From the NCBI RefSeq assembly GCF_000720765.1, contig NZ_JODC01000006.1:62001-126000 (forward strand): a stretch of DNA of 64,000 bases. Direction: 5' to 3'. Positions within the stretch are counted from its first letter, which is position 1; the number at the start of each line of letters is the position of its first letter. The position numbers were made by a program, and so were the translations under genes. Source of the stretch: Streptomyces sp. NRRL S-646 (GTDB lineage: Bacteria > Actinomycetota > Actinomycetes > Streptomycetales > Streptomycetaceae). Positions 1 through 9,089 of this stretch are shown piece after piece. Under the pieces are notes generated by a model, which ran no database searches, had not been told where the DNA came from, and worked only from the letters and a program-made list of their open reading frames with translations.

Positions 1-169
1 CGCGGAGCGGCTGTTGGCTGCGGCCGTGCTGATCGCTGACGGGGACGTGGGAAGGTTTCGCTCGGCGATTCGCCTCGCCCGGACGGACTGGCGCGACTTG
101 CTCGTGGCTGCGGGGTTGGCTCACGAAGACTGGCCACGCGTCCTGGATGAGGAATTGAGCCCCCGATAG
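1..169 (+). CDS. C-terminal end of an unidentified protein (5' truncated)
   Basis: An open frame enters from the left edge, with codons starting at base 2, and stops at TAG 167-169. It gives 55 residues ending DEELSPR. The stretch is alanine/leucine/arginine rich and helical in character (LLAAAVLIADGD, then RFRSAIRLARTDWRDLLVAAG). This resembles the C-terminal helix of many small Streptomyces hypothetical proteins. No catalytic motif is visible, so no function is proposed. GC-rich third positions support real coding. The convergent LysE gene ends 77 bases downstream. Confidence 0.6.
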   Translation, partial: AERLLAAAVLIADGDVGRFRSAIRLARTDWRDLLVAAGLAHEDWPRVLDEELSPR

Positions 170-245
170 CGGCTGGTCAGACGCCGTGGACGTCCCCACA
201 TCGACTCTCACAGCAGAACCGGTGTCACAGGCCCGTGAGCCTGGC

Positions 246-890
246 TCAGGTGGAGGCCGGAGCGCCGGACAGGGCGGTTCGCAGCGCGAAGACGCCGAGC
301 AGACCGCCTGCCGTGAACCGCTGGGCGATCATGGCGCGGGGCCGGGCGGCCAGAAACGCCGACACCCGCGCTGCGCCCAGCATGATCAGAGCGTTCACCG
401 AGAGCCCCACGACGATCTGCACACCCCCGAGCTGGAGCAGTTGCCCCCAGGCCGGACCAGCCTGCGGGTCCAGGAACTGGGGCAGTAGGGCGGCATACAG
501 AAGAGCGATCTTGGGGTTGAGCAGGTTGGTCAGCAGCCCCATCGAGAACAGGCGGGCGTCGGAGACCGGAGGCAGGTCCTGGGCGAGGTCGAAGGGCGAG
601 CGGCCGCCGGGCTTGAGCATGCCCCAGGCGAGGTAGGCCAGGTAGGCGGCCCCGGCAAGCTTGACCACCATGAACGCCACCGGCACGGCAGCGAACAACG
701 CGGACAGGCCCGCAGCCGCGGCCAGCAGATAGCACACGAATCCCACGGCGGTCCCACCGAGGCTGACCAGGCCCGCCCTGCGGCCTTGGGTGATCGCACG
801 GGAGGCGAGGTGAATCATGTTCGGTCCGGGAGTCAGTGCCATCCCCAGTTCGACCAGGGCCACTCCTCCGACTGCGGTCAGAGTGATCAC
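246..890 (-). CDS. LysE/RhtB family amino-acid or small-metabolite exporter
   Basis: The protein has 214 residues, the usual length of the LysE/RhtB family. The diagnostic N-terminal motif ALTPGPNM is at about residues 18-25. About six hydrophobic segments follow, including the conserved NLLNPKIALLYAALLPQF block near the middle. The GTG start is preceded by AGGAGG at good spacing. Such proteins export amino acids or related metabolites across the cytoplasmic membrane by proton exchange; the substrate cannot be read from the sequence. The gene stands alone, downstream of ppdK and separated from it by a strong terminator. A second LysE-family gene lies near 21 kb, but the two are not close copies. 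Confidence 0.9.
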   Translation of the reverse strand: MITLTAVGGVALVELGMALTPGPNMIHLASRAITQGRRAGLVSLGGTAVGFVCYLLAAAAGLSALFAAVPVAFMVVKLAGAAYLAYLAWGMLKPGGRSPFDLAQDLPPVSDARLFSMGLLTNLLNPKIALLYAALLPQFLDPQAGPAWGQLLQLGGVQIVVGLSVNALIMLGAARVSAFLAARPRAMIAQRFTAGGLLGVFALRTALSGAPAST

Positions 891-1053
891 CGGTCAACCT
901 CCTGGTCGTTCGTCGGGCACCTGAATACGGAACGGATCGCCCGGTTGCAACGGACGGCTACGACGCATCAGCAGACCCCGTCCCGCCTGCTGCAGAATAC
1001 GGCCCTGCCGCTCGGTACCTTCATGCACCTCCGGAGCCCGCAAAGAATGCGGG

Positions 1054-1088
1054 AGAGGGCGGCACCCCCGCACAGGGTGCCGCCCTCT
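1054..1088 (-). terminator. Strong hairpin terminator after ppdK
   Basis: A perfect 14-bp stem pairs AGAGGGCGGCACCC (1054-1067) with its complement (1075-1088) around a 7-nt loop. It lies between the ppdK stop and the LysE start, so it should end ppdK transcripts. The run of T follows on the plus strand and is short, so it may work in both directions. Confidence 0.8.
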
Positions 1089-1168
1089 TTCGTGGTCCGG
1101 AGCCGCCGCCCATCGGTGTTGAGGGTCGGGGACGGGCGGCGGCTCCGGGGCTTCAGTGGCCGTACGGC

Positions 1169-3889
1169 CTACCGGTGGTCGCTGCCCGCCGACTGCGTGG
1201 CCGCGCGCCCCGCCTCCAGACGGGCCACCGGGATACGGAACGGCGAGCAGGAGACGTAGTCGAGACCCACCTCGTGGAAGAAGTGGACCGACTCGGGGTC
1301 ACCGCCGTGCTCGCCGCAGACGCCGAGCTTCAGGTCGGGACGGGTCTCGCGGCCCGCCTTCACCGCGGCGGCGACCAGCGAGCCCACGCCGTCCTTGTCG
1401 ATCGTCTCGAAGGGCGACACCCCGAAGATGCCCTTCTCCAGGTAGGCGGTGAAGAACGAGGCCTCCACGTCGTCCCGGGAGAAGCCCCACACCGTCTGGG
1501 TGAGGTCGTTGGTGCCGAAGGAGAAGAACTCCGCCGCCTCCGCGATCTGACCGGCCGTGAGGGCAGCTCGCGGAAGCTCGATCATCGTGCCGATGGCCAG
1601 CTTGAGCTGCGTGCCCGTCGCCGCCTCGACCTCCGCGATGACCTGGTCGGCCTCCTCGCGGACGATCTCCAGCTCCTGGACCGTGCCGACGAGCGGGATC
1701 ATGATCTCCGCGCGCGGGTCGCCCTTGGCGTTCTTGCGCTCGGCCGCGGCCTCGGCGATCGCTCGTACCTGCATGGTGAACAGACCGGGGATGACCAGAC
1801 CGAGGCGTACGCCGCGCAGACCCAGCATGGGGTTCTGCTCGTGCAGGCGGTGCACCGCCTGCAGCAGCCGCAGCTCGTTCTCGTGCGGGTCCTTGCGGGA
1901 CTCGGCGAGGGCGACCCGGACCGACAGCTCGGTGATGTCCGGCAGGAACTCGTGCAGCGGCGGGTCGAGGAGGCGGACCGTCACCGGCAGGCCGTCCATC
2001 GCCGAGAACAGCTCGACGAAGTCCTGCTTCTGCAACGGGAGAAGCTCCTTCAGGGACTCCTCGCGCTCGGCGTCCGTGTCGGCCAGGATCAGGCGTTCCA
2101 CCAGCTCACGGCGGTCGCCGAGGAACATGTGCTCCGTACGGCACAGGCCGATGCCCTGGGCGCCGAAGCGACGGGCGCGCAGCGCGTCCTCGGCGTTGTC
2201 CGCGTTGGCGCGCACCCGCAGCCGGCGCTTGCGGTCGGCGAACGCCATGATCCGGTGCACGGCCTCGACGAGTTCGTCGGCGTCGTTGGCGCCGGCGTGC
2301 ATCCGGCCCTCGAAGTACTCGACGACCGGGGAGGGCACCACCGGGACCTCGCCCAGGTACACCTTGCCACTGGAGCCGTCGATGGAGATGAGGTCGCCCT
2401 CCTCCACCACATGCCCGCCGGGCACGGTCATCCGTCGTCGCTTGGTGTCGACCTCCAGCTCCTCCGCGCCGCAGACACAGGTCTTGCCCATGCCGCGCGC
2501 GACGACGGCCGCGTGGGAGGTCTTGCCGCCGCGCGAGGTCAGGATGCCCTCGGCCGCGATCATGCCGTCGAGGTCGTCGGGGTTGGTCTCCCGGCGGACC
2601 AGGATGACCTTCTCGCCGGAACGCGACCACTTCACCGCGGTGTACGAGTCGAAGACGGCCTTGCCGACCGCCGCACCCGGCGAGGCCGCGATGCCCCGGC
2701 CGACCTTCTCCACCTTCGCGTCCTCGTCGAAGCGCGGGAACATCAGCTGCGCGAGCTGGGCGCCGTTGACGCGCTGCAGGGCCTCGGTCTCGTCGATGAG
2801 CCCCTGGTCCACGAGCTGCGTGGCGATACGGAAGGCGGCGCCCGCCGTGCGCTTGCCGACGCGGGTCTGCAGCATCCACAGCTGGCCGCGCTCGATGGTG
2901 AACTCGATGTCGCAGAGATCCTTGTAGTGGTTCTCCAGGGTCTCCATGATCTGCATCAGCTGGTCGTACGACTTCTTGTCGATCTGCTCCAGCTCCGCGA
3001 GCGGGACCGTGTTGCGGATGCCCGCGACCACGTCCTCGCCCTGCGCGTTCTGCAGGTAGTCGCCGTAGACGCCCTGGTGGCCGGAGGCGGGGTCGCGGGT
3101 GAAGGCGACGCCGGTGCCGGAGTCCGGGCCGAGGTTGCCGAAGACCATCGAGCAGACGTTGACGGCCGTGCCGAGGTCGTGCGGGATGCGCTCCTGGCGG
3201 CGGTAGAGCTTGGCGCGGTCGGTGTTCCAGGAGTCGAAGACCGCGTGGATGGCGAGGTCCATCTGCTCGCGCGGGTCCTGCGGGAAGTCCCGGCCGGCCT
3301 CGGTCTTGACGATCTTCTTGAACTTGGTGACCAGCTTCTTGAGGTCGGCCGCCTCGAGCTCGGTGTCGACGGTGACCTTCTTGGCCGCCTTCGCCGCCTC
3401 CAGCGCGTCCTCGAAGAGCTCGCCCTCGACGCCGAGGACCGTCTTGCCGAACATCTGGATGAGGCGCCGGTAGGAGTCCCAGGCGAACCGCTCGTCGCCG
3501 GCCTGCTCTGCGAGGCCCTTCACGGACTTGTCGGAGAGCCCGATGTTCAGGACGGTGTCCATCATGCCGGGCATCGAGAACTTCGCGCCGGAACGGACCG
3601 AGACGAGCAGGGGGTTGTCGGCCTGGCCGAGCTTCTTGCCCATCTTCTCTTCCAGGGCCACGAGGTGCGCACTCACCTCGTCACGCAGTGCCGTCGGCTC
3701 CTCGCCGCTGTCGAGGTAGACCTTGCAGGCTTCGGTCGTGATGGTGAAGCCAGGAGGAACGGGGAGTCCCAGGTTGGTCATCTCGGCGAGGTTCGCGCCC
3801 TTGCCACCCAGGAGGTCCTTGAGGTCCTTGTTTCCCTCGGTGAAGTCGTAAACGAACTTCGCTACGTGGGGTTCTTTGTTTTCCGACAC
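1169..3889 (-). CDS. ppdK: Pyruvate, phosphate dikinase
   Basis: A full-length protein of 906 residues that interconverts pyruvate + ATP + Pi and PEP + AMP + PPi in the cytoplasm. The N-terminal ATP-grasp domain begins with KDLLGGKGANLAEM (about 22-35). The swivelling domain carries the phosphorylated histidine in GGKTSHAAVVARGMGK (about 450-465); the family usually has GGMTSH, so K replaces M here. The C-terminal TIM barrel has GLCRTEHMF and the catalytic cysteine in LGVCGEHGGD. The gene is monocistronic, with a terminator downstream and a 400-base upstream region containing a hairpin and paired palindromes. Its position next to a sugar-responsive ROK gene fits a role in the PEP/pyruvate balance (inference). 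Confidence 0.97.
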   Translation of the reverse strand: MSENKEPHVAKFVYDFTEGNKDLKDLLGGKGANLAEMTNLGLPVPPGFTITTEACKVYLDSGEEPTALRDEVSAHLVALEEKMGKKLGQADNPLLVSVRSGAKFSMPGMMDTVLNIGLSDKSVKGLAEQAGDERFAWDSYRRLIQMFGKTVLGVEGELFEDALEAAKAAKKVTVDTELEAADLKKLVTKFKKIVKTEAGRDFPQDPREQMDLAIHAVFDSWNTDRAKLYRRQERIPHDLGTAVNVCSMVFGNLGPDSGTGVAFTRDPASGHQGVYGDYLQNAQGEDVVAGIRNTVPLAELEQIDKKSYDQLMQIMETLENHYKDLCDIEFTIERGQLWMLQTRVGKRTAGAAFRIATQLVDQGLIDETEALQRVNGAQLAQLMFPRFDEDAKVEKVGRGIAASPGAAVGKAVFDSYTAVKWSRSGEKVILVRRETNPDDLDGMIAAEGILTSRGGKTSHAAVVARGMGKTCVCGAEELEVDTKRRRMTVPGGHVVEEGDLISIDGSSGKVYLGEVPVVPSPVVEYFEGRMHAGANDADELVEAVHRIMAFADRKRRLRVRANADNAEDALRARRFGAQGIGLCRTEHMFLGDRRELVERLILADTDAEREESLKELLPLQKQDFVELFSAMDGLPVTVRLLDPPLHEFLPDITELSVRVALAESRKDPHENELRLLQAVHRLHEQNPMLGLRGVRLGLVIPGLFTMQVRAIAEAAAERKNAKGDPRAEIMIPLVGTVQELEIVREEADQVIAEVEAATGTQLKLAIGTMIELPRAALTAGQIAEAAEFFSFGTNDLTQTVWGFSRDDVEASFFTAYLEKGIFGVSPFETIDKDGVGSLVAAAVKAGRETRPDLKLGVCGEHGGDPESVHFFHEVGLDYVSCSPFRIPVARLEAGRAATQSAGSDHR

Positions 3890-4092
3890 GGTCTCGACTC
3901 CCTCGAGGACGCGGTGGCTGCCCTGACGGCGAGGAACATACCCAGATCAAAGGCGTCTGGGTACGTCTACTCGTGTGTCATGCGCTCGTAACCAGTCGTC
4001 CGCCAGCGGATCGAAAGTCAAGGCTTGGCAAGCGGTGACGGGTAGATGTTTTCACTTCTTGAACGCAAGACCGCCCATGAGCACGGTATTCC

Positions 4093-4206
4093 GCTCAGAT
4101 GAGCAGTCATCCTGCACGTCTGATTTCGATCGATGAACGATCAAGGGGTGGCACCGAGTGCCACCCCTTGGAGAAGTGCAGTCGCTCAAGATCCGCTCAT
4201 CTGAGC
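4093..4206. promoter_or_regulatory. Paired 12-bp palindromes (GCTCA-N2-TGAGC) upstream of ppdK
   Basis: GCTCAGATGAGC (4093-4104) and GCTCATCTGAGC (4195-4206) are each imperfect palindromes, and each is the exact reverse complement of the other. They lie 102 bases apart and flank the hairpin at 4142-4170. They sit in the 406-base gap between the ROK gene and ppdK, about 200-320 bases upstream of the ppdK start. The layout suggests an operator pair. The protein that binds is unknown. No other coding signal is visible in the gap 3890-4295. Confidence 0.45.
4142..4170 (-). terminator. Hairpin downstream of the ROK regulator
   Basis: A perfect 13-bp stem pairs CAAGGGGTGGCAC (4142-4154) with its complement (4158-4170) around a 3-nt CGA loop. 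It lies 126 bases past the ROK stop on the same strand, with no clear T run. It most likely ends the ROK transcript. A role as a block or attenuator in the ppdK leader is the alternative. Confidence 0.6.
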
Positions 4207-4295
4207 GTAACCCTTATCAAGGGTGGCAAGAATCACGCTGCCACAGAGGCCCGGATTTCACCATGCGGACGCGTTCCGGGACAGAAACCGGGACG

Positions 4296-5492
4296 TCACA
4301 CGCCCATCGCCAGCAGCCGTTCCTCCACCCGCTCCGGCGCATACAGGTACTCCACGACCAGCGCACCGGCTCCCACCAGCCCCGCCCGCTCCCCGAGCCG
4401 CGCGGTGACGACGTCCAGGTGGGCCGTGGAGCGCGGCAGCGCCCGCTGGTACAGCAACTCCCGTACGCCGGTGAGGAATGCAGTTCCGGCCAGATCTCCC
4501 GCGATCATCAGAACCCCGGGGTTGAGCAGCGTGACGACGGTCGCCAGCACGTCCCCGACCTGCCGCCCCGCCTCCCGGGCGAACCCGACCGCCTCCGGGT
4601 GCCCGGCCGCCAGCAGGTCCCGCACATCTGAGCCGGAGGCGGCCGGCACCCCGGTCTCCGCGAGCCGCCGCGCCACGGCGCCACCACTCGCGACGGCGGC
4701 CAGACAGCCGTACGACCCGCACCGGCACAGCGCCTCCGCGCCCACCCGGATATGCCCGATGTCGCCGGCGCCTCCGTCGATGCCGCGATAGATCGAGCCG
4801 TCGACCACCACCCCGGCGCCGATGCCGGTCGACACCTTGACCAGCACGAACGCCGAGCAGTCGGCGTATCCCGTGCGCTGTTCGCCGTACGCCATGAGGT
4901 TCGCGTCGTTGTCCACCAGCACCGGCACGGGACCGGCGCCCGTGTGCTCGGTGAAGGATCTGGCGAGGCGGCCTCGTATGTCGTAGCCGTCCCAGCCCGG
5001 CATCATCGGCGGCTGCACGACCCGCCCGGTCTCGGTGTCGACGGGCCCCGGCACCGCGAGTCCGATACCGCAGACCGTTCCCGCCCGCTGCCCGGCCTTC
5101 TCCAGCAACTCGGCGAACCAGCGGCCGAGTTCGCCGAGTACGGCGTCCGGGCCGTCCTCGACGACGAGCGTGCCGGAGTGTTCGGCGAGGATCTCGCCGG
5201 TCAGGGTGAGGACTGCGGCGCGGGCATGGCGGGTGTCGAGGTCGGCCGCGAGGACCACGGCGTGGTCGTCGTCGAACTCCAGGGTGATGGAGGGGCGGCC
5301 ACCGAGGGGTGAGTCGACCGGGCCGCCGGCGCCCTCGCGCAGCCAGCCCGCACGGAAGAGCCGGTCGAGGCGCTGGCCGACGGTGGCGCGGGACAGTCCG
5401 GTGGCCTGCTGGAGCGCGCCGCGTGTGGTCGCACGCCCGCTTCGTACCAGTTCGAGCAGATCTCCGGCGCTGGCCTGGCTCCGTCCGGTCAT
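4296..5492 (-). CDS. ROK-family transcriptional repressor
   Basis: A 398-residue ROK protein. An N-terminal winged helix (about 10-58, RGALQQATGLSRATVGQRLD) is followed by the sugar-kinase-like ROK fold. Visible motifs are IGLAVPGPVD, VDNDANLMAYGE, STGIGAGVVVDG and the zinc motif CRCGSYGCLAAV after GHIRV. The phosphate-1 loop has DLDTRHA, where true kinases have a glycine, which favours a regulator over an active kinase. I chose the ATG at 5492 because AAGGGGG lies 5 bases before it; the upstream in-frame GTG overlaps that site. It is divergent from the two glycoside-hydrolase genes and likely represses them in response to a sugar (inference from layout). Confidence 0.92.
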   Translation of the reverse strand: MTGRSQASAGDLLELVRSGRATTRGALQQATGLSRATVGQRLDRLFRAGWLREGAGGPVDSPLGGRPSITLEFDDDHAVVLAADLDTRHARAAVLTLTGEILAEHSGTLVVEDGPDAVLGELGRWFAELLEKAGQRAGTVCGIGLAVPGPVDTETGRVVQPPMMPGWDGYDIRGRLARSFTEHTGAGPVPVLVDNDANLMAYGEQRTGYADCSAFVLVKVSTGIGAGVVVDGSIYRGIDGGAGDIGHIRVGAEALCRCGSYGCLAAVASGGAVARRLAETGVPAASGSDVRDLLAAGHPEAVGFAREAGRQVGDVLATVVTLLNPGVLMIAGDLAGTAFLTGVRELLYQRALPRSTAHLDVVTARLGERAGLVGAGALVVEYLYAPERVEERLLAMGV

Positions 5493-5536
5493 GCGCACCC
5501 CCTTGTGTTTCTCAAGCCTGCATTACATCCTGGGTT

Positions 5537-5566
5537 TTGCGTGTTAAATAGACGTAACTCTACGGT
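5537..5566 (+). promoter_or_regulatory. Candidate promoter of the glycosidase operon
   Basis: TTGCGT (5537-5542) and TACGGT (5561-5566) are separated by 18 bases, just upstream of the GTG start at 5613. The spacer holds an inverted repeat, GTTA (5543-5546) and TAAC (5555-5558), a possible site for the divergent ROK repressor. This is a pattern match only. Confidence 0.35.
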
Positions 5567-5612
5567 AGCCACGACCGAACCGGTCGAGCGCACGTCTTTC
5601 GGGGAGCCCCGA

Positions 5613-7112
5613 GTGGATCGCACTGCCCAACTCACCAGCCGTGAGGCACAGCACCCCATTGCATACGATCCACCCGCCTTGCCGGGTTCGCTGCACGTCA
5701 GGGCCGCCCGGGTGCTGGAGGACAACTGGACGGGAGCGTCCACGGTCCCCTCGCGCAGCCTGTATCCCCACCAGTGGTCCTGGGACTCGGCCTTCATCGC
5801 GATCGGCCTCAGACACCTGTCGCCGTTACGGGCACAGACGGAGCTGGAGACGCTGCTGGCCGCCCAGTGGGAGGACGGGCGCATCCCGCACATCGTCTTC
5901 AACCCCTCCGTGCCGCTCGACGCGTACTTCCCGAGCCCGGACTTCTGGCGCTCCTCGACCGCGGGGCGCGCTGCGGGCGCCCCGCGCACCGTACAGACCT
6001 CCGGCATCGTGCAGCCACCGGTGCACGCGCTCGCCGTCTGGCTGGTGCACTGCGCCGACCCCGGGCTGTCCCGTGCGCGCGGCTTCCTCACCCGGATGTA
6101 TCCCCGGCTGGCCGCCTGGCACCGCTATCTGCTGCATAGGCGGGACCTGGGCGGCGGCGGCCTGGCGTCCGTCGTGCACCCCTGGGAACAGGGCATGGAC
6201 AACAGCCCCTGCTGGGACGCCCCGCTGGCCCGCATCACGCCCGCCCCGGCCCGCTCCTTCCGCCGCGCCGACCTCGACCACGGGGCCGCCGAGGACCGGC
6301 CGACGGATCTGGACTACGGGCGGTACGTGCGGCTGGCGACGGACTACAGGGATCGCGGTTACGCCGACGGGGGCGCCGAGTTCGCGGTGGAGGACCCGTC
6401 CTTCAACGCCCTGCTCATCGCCTCCGAGCACGCCCTGGCCCGGATCGCGCACGAGCTGGGCGCGCCGGGCACGGCCCGCCACGCGCGCGCGGAGCGGCTG
6501 ACAAGCGCGATGCTCGACCGGCTCTGGGACCCCGCGGAGGGGATGTTCTTCTGCCGGGACGTGCGCGGCGGGCAGCTGATCCGGGAGCGGAGCGTCTCGG
6601 GCCTCGTCCCGCTCCTGCTGCCCACGCTGCCGCGCGAGGCGGCCGCCGCCCTCGTCCGCACGGCCTGCGGCCCGCACTTCGGCCTCGGCGGCGCGACCCG
6701 CCTGGCCCCCTCCTACGACCTCCTCGGCGAGGCCTTCGACCCGCACCGCTACTGGCGGGGTCCGGCCTGGTTCAACACGAGCTGGCTGCTGGAGCGCGGG
6801 CTGCGCACGCACGGCGAGCAGACGCGGGCCGACGCGCTGCGGGAGGCCGTCCTGGACATCGCCGGCACCTCCGGGTTCGCCGAGTACGTGGACCCGTTCA
6901 CCGGCGAGGCGTGCGGTGCGAGGGGGTTCGGCTGGACCGCCGCGCTCGCGCTGGATCTGCTCCACGAGCGCCCCGGACACGGCGTGTCCCGCACGGGCAT
7001 CGGCACGTTCGACAGAAGCGACCTCGGCAGCAGCGACCTCGGCAGCAGCGGCTGCGACGGAAGCGACTTCGCCAGGAGCGACAAGGAAAACAGGGGAGGC
7101 GACCGGGCATGA
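5613..7112 (+). CDS. MGH1/GH63-like glycoside hydrolase, (alpha/alpha)6 barrel
   Basis: A protein of 499 residues. I chose GTG 5613 because GGGGAG (5601-5606) precedes it; the longer frame from 5505 would cover the promoter. The motifs YPHQWSWDSAF (near 50) and YWRGPAWFNTSWLLERGL (near 380) are typical of the MGH1/GH63/trehalase-like alpha/alpha-barrel families, which remove terminal glucose or mannose. No signal peptide is visible, so it is probably cytoplasmic. Codon 72 is the rare TTA (5826-5828), suggesting bldA dependence. The last 35 residues are a low-complexity tail of repeated S-D-L-G-S-S units and look dispensable. The stop overlaps the next start (ATGA), so the two genes are translationally coupled. 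The substrate is unknown. Confidence 0.85.
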   Translation: MDRTAQLTSREAQHPIAYDPPALPGSLHVRAARVLEDNWTGASTVPSRSLYPHQWSWDSAFIAIGLRHLSPLRAQTELETLLAAQWEDGRIPHIVFNPSVPLDAYFPSPDFWRSSTAGRAAGAPRTVQTSGIVQPPVHALAVWLVHCADPGLSRARGFLTRMYPRLAAWHRYLLHRRDLGGGGLASVVHPWEQGMDNSPCWDAPLARITPAPARSFRRADLDHGAAEDRPTDLDYGRYVRLATDYRDRGYADGGAEFAVEDPSFNALLIASEHALARIAHELGAPGTARHARAERLTSAMLDRLWDPAEGMFFCRDVRGGQLIRERSVSGLVPLLLPTLPREAAAALVRTACGPHFGLGGATRLAPSYDLLGEAFDPHRYWRGPAWFNTSWLLERGLRTHGEQTRADALREAVLDIAGTSGFAEYVDPFTGEACGARGFGWTAALALDLLHERPGHGVSRTGIGTFDRSDLGSSDLGSSGCDGSDFARSDKENRGGDRA

Positions 7113-9046
7113 CGGACCGGCATCATCTGCTCGTGCACGGCGGGACGTTCGCGGCCGTCGGCGACGGCGGGGACATCAGCGGCGTGCGGGGGTCGGGCGC
7201 CCCGGACGGGTTATTCGTGCGCGACGCCCGGCATCTGAGCCGTTGGCAGCTGACGGTCGACGGCGCGGTGCCGGAGGCTCTCACGCCGGTCGCGGACGGG
7301 GACACGGCCCGCTGTGTCCTCGTACCACGCGGCGGACGCCAGGAGCCGCCCGCGTACACGATCTTCCGCGAACAGGCCGTCGGCGACAGCGCGTTCGTCG
7401 AGTCCCTGCGGGTGACCAGCAACCGCCCGGTGCCGACGACGATCCGCCTCGCTGTCACCGCGGACGCCGACTTCACCGACCAGTTCGAGCTGCGCTCCGA
7501 CCACCGCACCTACACCAAGATCGGCGCCACCCGCTCCCGCCAGGCCCTCGACGACGGCGTGGAGTTCAGCTATCAGCGCGGTGAATGGCGTTCCTGTACG
7601 ACGGTGACGGCCGAGCCCGCCCCGGACGGCGTCGAGGAGACGGGCACGGGCGCCAGGCGCCTCGTCTGGACGCTGGAACTGGAGCCGCACGGCACCGCGG
7701 AACTGGCGCTGCGGGTGACCGCCCGTCCGCACGGAGCGGTGCAGAGCGCCCGGATCCCCGACTCGCCCGCCGCCGCCAACGCGCAACTGCTCGCCCTGGA
7801 GGGCGAGTTCGCGGAGGGCGTGCCCTTCCCGACCGGCTGGCCCGAGCTGGCGGCGGCCTGCGCACGCGGTCTCGCGGACCTGGCCTCGCTGCAGGTCACC
7901 GCGACCGGCCCGGACGGCGAGGAGCTGCGCGTACCGGCCGCCGGCGCCCCCTGGTTCCTCACCCTGCTGGGCCGCGACGCCCTGCTCACCTCCCTCTTCG
8001 CCCTCCCCTACCGCCCGCAGCTCGCCGCCGCCACATTGCCCGCCCTCGCCGCCACCCAGGCGACCGAGACCGGCGCGAACTCGGTGTCCCAGCCCGGCAA
8101 GATCGTGCACGAGGTACGGCACGGGGAGCTGGCGCACTTCGGACAGGTGCCGTACGGGCGTTACTACGGCTCCGTGGATGCCACGCCGCTGTTCCTCGTG
8201 CTGCTCGGTGCGTACGTCGAGCAGACCGGGGACCTTGCGCTCGCGCGCCGCCTCGAGCCCCACGCCCGCGCCGCGATCGGCTGGATGCTGGATCACGGCG
8301 GGCTCACCTCCCGCGGCTACCTCGTCTACCGCGCCGACCAGGGCGGCCTCGCCAACCAGAACTGGAAGGACTCCCCCGGCGCGATCTGCTCCGCCGACGG
8401 GACCCGGCCGAGCGGGGCCGTGATGGCGGCCGGCGCCCAGGGGTACGCGTACGACGCGCTGCGCCGCACGGCGTGGGTCGCGCGCACGGTCTGGGAGGAC
8501 GAGGTGTACGCGGCGCTGCTTGAGCAGGCGGCCGGTGACCTGCGGGACCGTTTCCAGCGGGACTTCTGGATGCCGGAGCGCTCCTTCCCGGCGCTGGCTC
8601 TGGACGGCGAGGGCAACCAGGTGGACGCGTTGGCCTCGGATGCCGGGCATCTGCTGTGGTCGGGGCTGCTGGACAAGGAGTACGGCGAGCTGGTGGGCCG
8701 ACGGCTGCTGGAGCCGGACTTCTTCTCGGGGTGGGGTGTGCGGACCCTGGCCGCGGGCCAGGCGGCGTATCACCCGCTGTCGTACCACCGGGGTTCGGTG
8801 TGGCCGCACGACAACGCGCTGATCGCGTTGGGGCTGGCGCGCTACGGGCTGCATGACGAAGCCCGGGGGGTGGCGCATGCGCTGGTGGACGCGGCGACCG
8901 CCGCGGGGCATCGACTGCCGGAAGTCATTGCCGGGTATGGGCGGTCTACTCATGCGGAGCCCGTGCCGTATCCGCACGCGTGTGTACGGGAATCACGGTC
9001 GGCAGCGGCCCCATTGGCGCTGCTCACTGCCGTGGGGGGCGCGTAA
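7109..9046 (+). CDS. Amylo-alpha-1,6-glucosidase-like (glycogen debranching-type) protein
   Basis: A protein of 645 residues starting at the ATG that overlaps the previous stop, with GGGGAGG 10 bases upstream. The N-terminal part (about 5-200) resembles the GDE_N_bis beta domain (LFVRDARHLSRW, ITSNRP-like strands). The rest is an (alpha/alpha)6 glucosidase barrel with PWFLTLLGRDALLTSLFALPY, NQNWKDSPGAI and YHRGSVWPHDNALIALGL. It probably trims alpha-1,6 or alpha-linked glucans, or a glucosylated compound, together with its upstream partner. Codon 35 is TTA (7211-7213), so both genes of this operon carry a bldA-type codon. It lacks a signal peptide. The exact bond and substrate are not readable. 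Confidence 0.88.
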   Translation: MTDRHHLLVHGGTFAAVGDGGDISGVRGSGAPDGLFVRDARHLSRWQLTVDGAVPEALTPVADGDTARCVLVPRGGRQEPPAYTIFREQAVGDSAFVESLRVTSNRPVPTTIRLAVTADADFTDQFELRSDHRTYTKIGATRSRQALDDGVEFSYQRGEWRSCTTVTAEPAPDGVEETGTGARRLVWTLELEPHGTAELALRVTARPHGAVQSARIPDSPAAANAQLLALEGEFAEGVPFPTGWPELAAACARGLADLASLQVTATGPDGEELRVPAAGAPWFLTLLGRDALLTSLFALPYRPQLAAATLPALAATQATETGANSVSQPGKIVHEVRHGELAHFGQVPYGRYYGSVDATPLFLVLLGAYVEQTGDLALARRLEPHARAAIGWMLDHGGLTSRGYLVYRADQGGLANQNWKDSPGAICSADGTRPSGAVMAAGAQGYAYDALRRTAWVARTVWEDEVYAALLEQAAGDLRDRFQRDFWMPERSFPALALDGEGNQVDALASDAGHLLWSGLLDKEYGELVGRRLLEPDFFSGWGVRTLAAGQAAYHPLSYHRGSVWPHDNALIALGLARYGLHDEARGVAHALVDAATAAGHRLPEVIAGYGRSTHAEPVPYPHACVRESRSAAAPLALLTAVGGA

Positions 9047-9089
9047 GGGCTCGGTCTGGTAGGTCGTTTGGCGGGTGCGGGTCGGTGGG

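Noticed and set aside
1175..3991. 938-residue plus-strand open frame opposite ppdK
   Set aside because: It mirrors ppdK in a GC-rich genome, has no family motifs, and is a shadow of the real gene.
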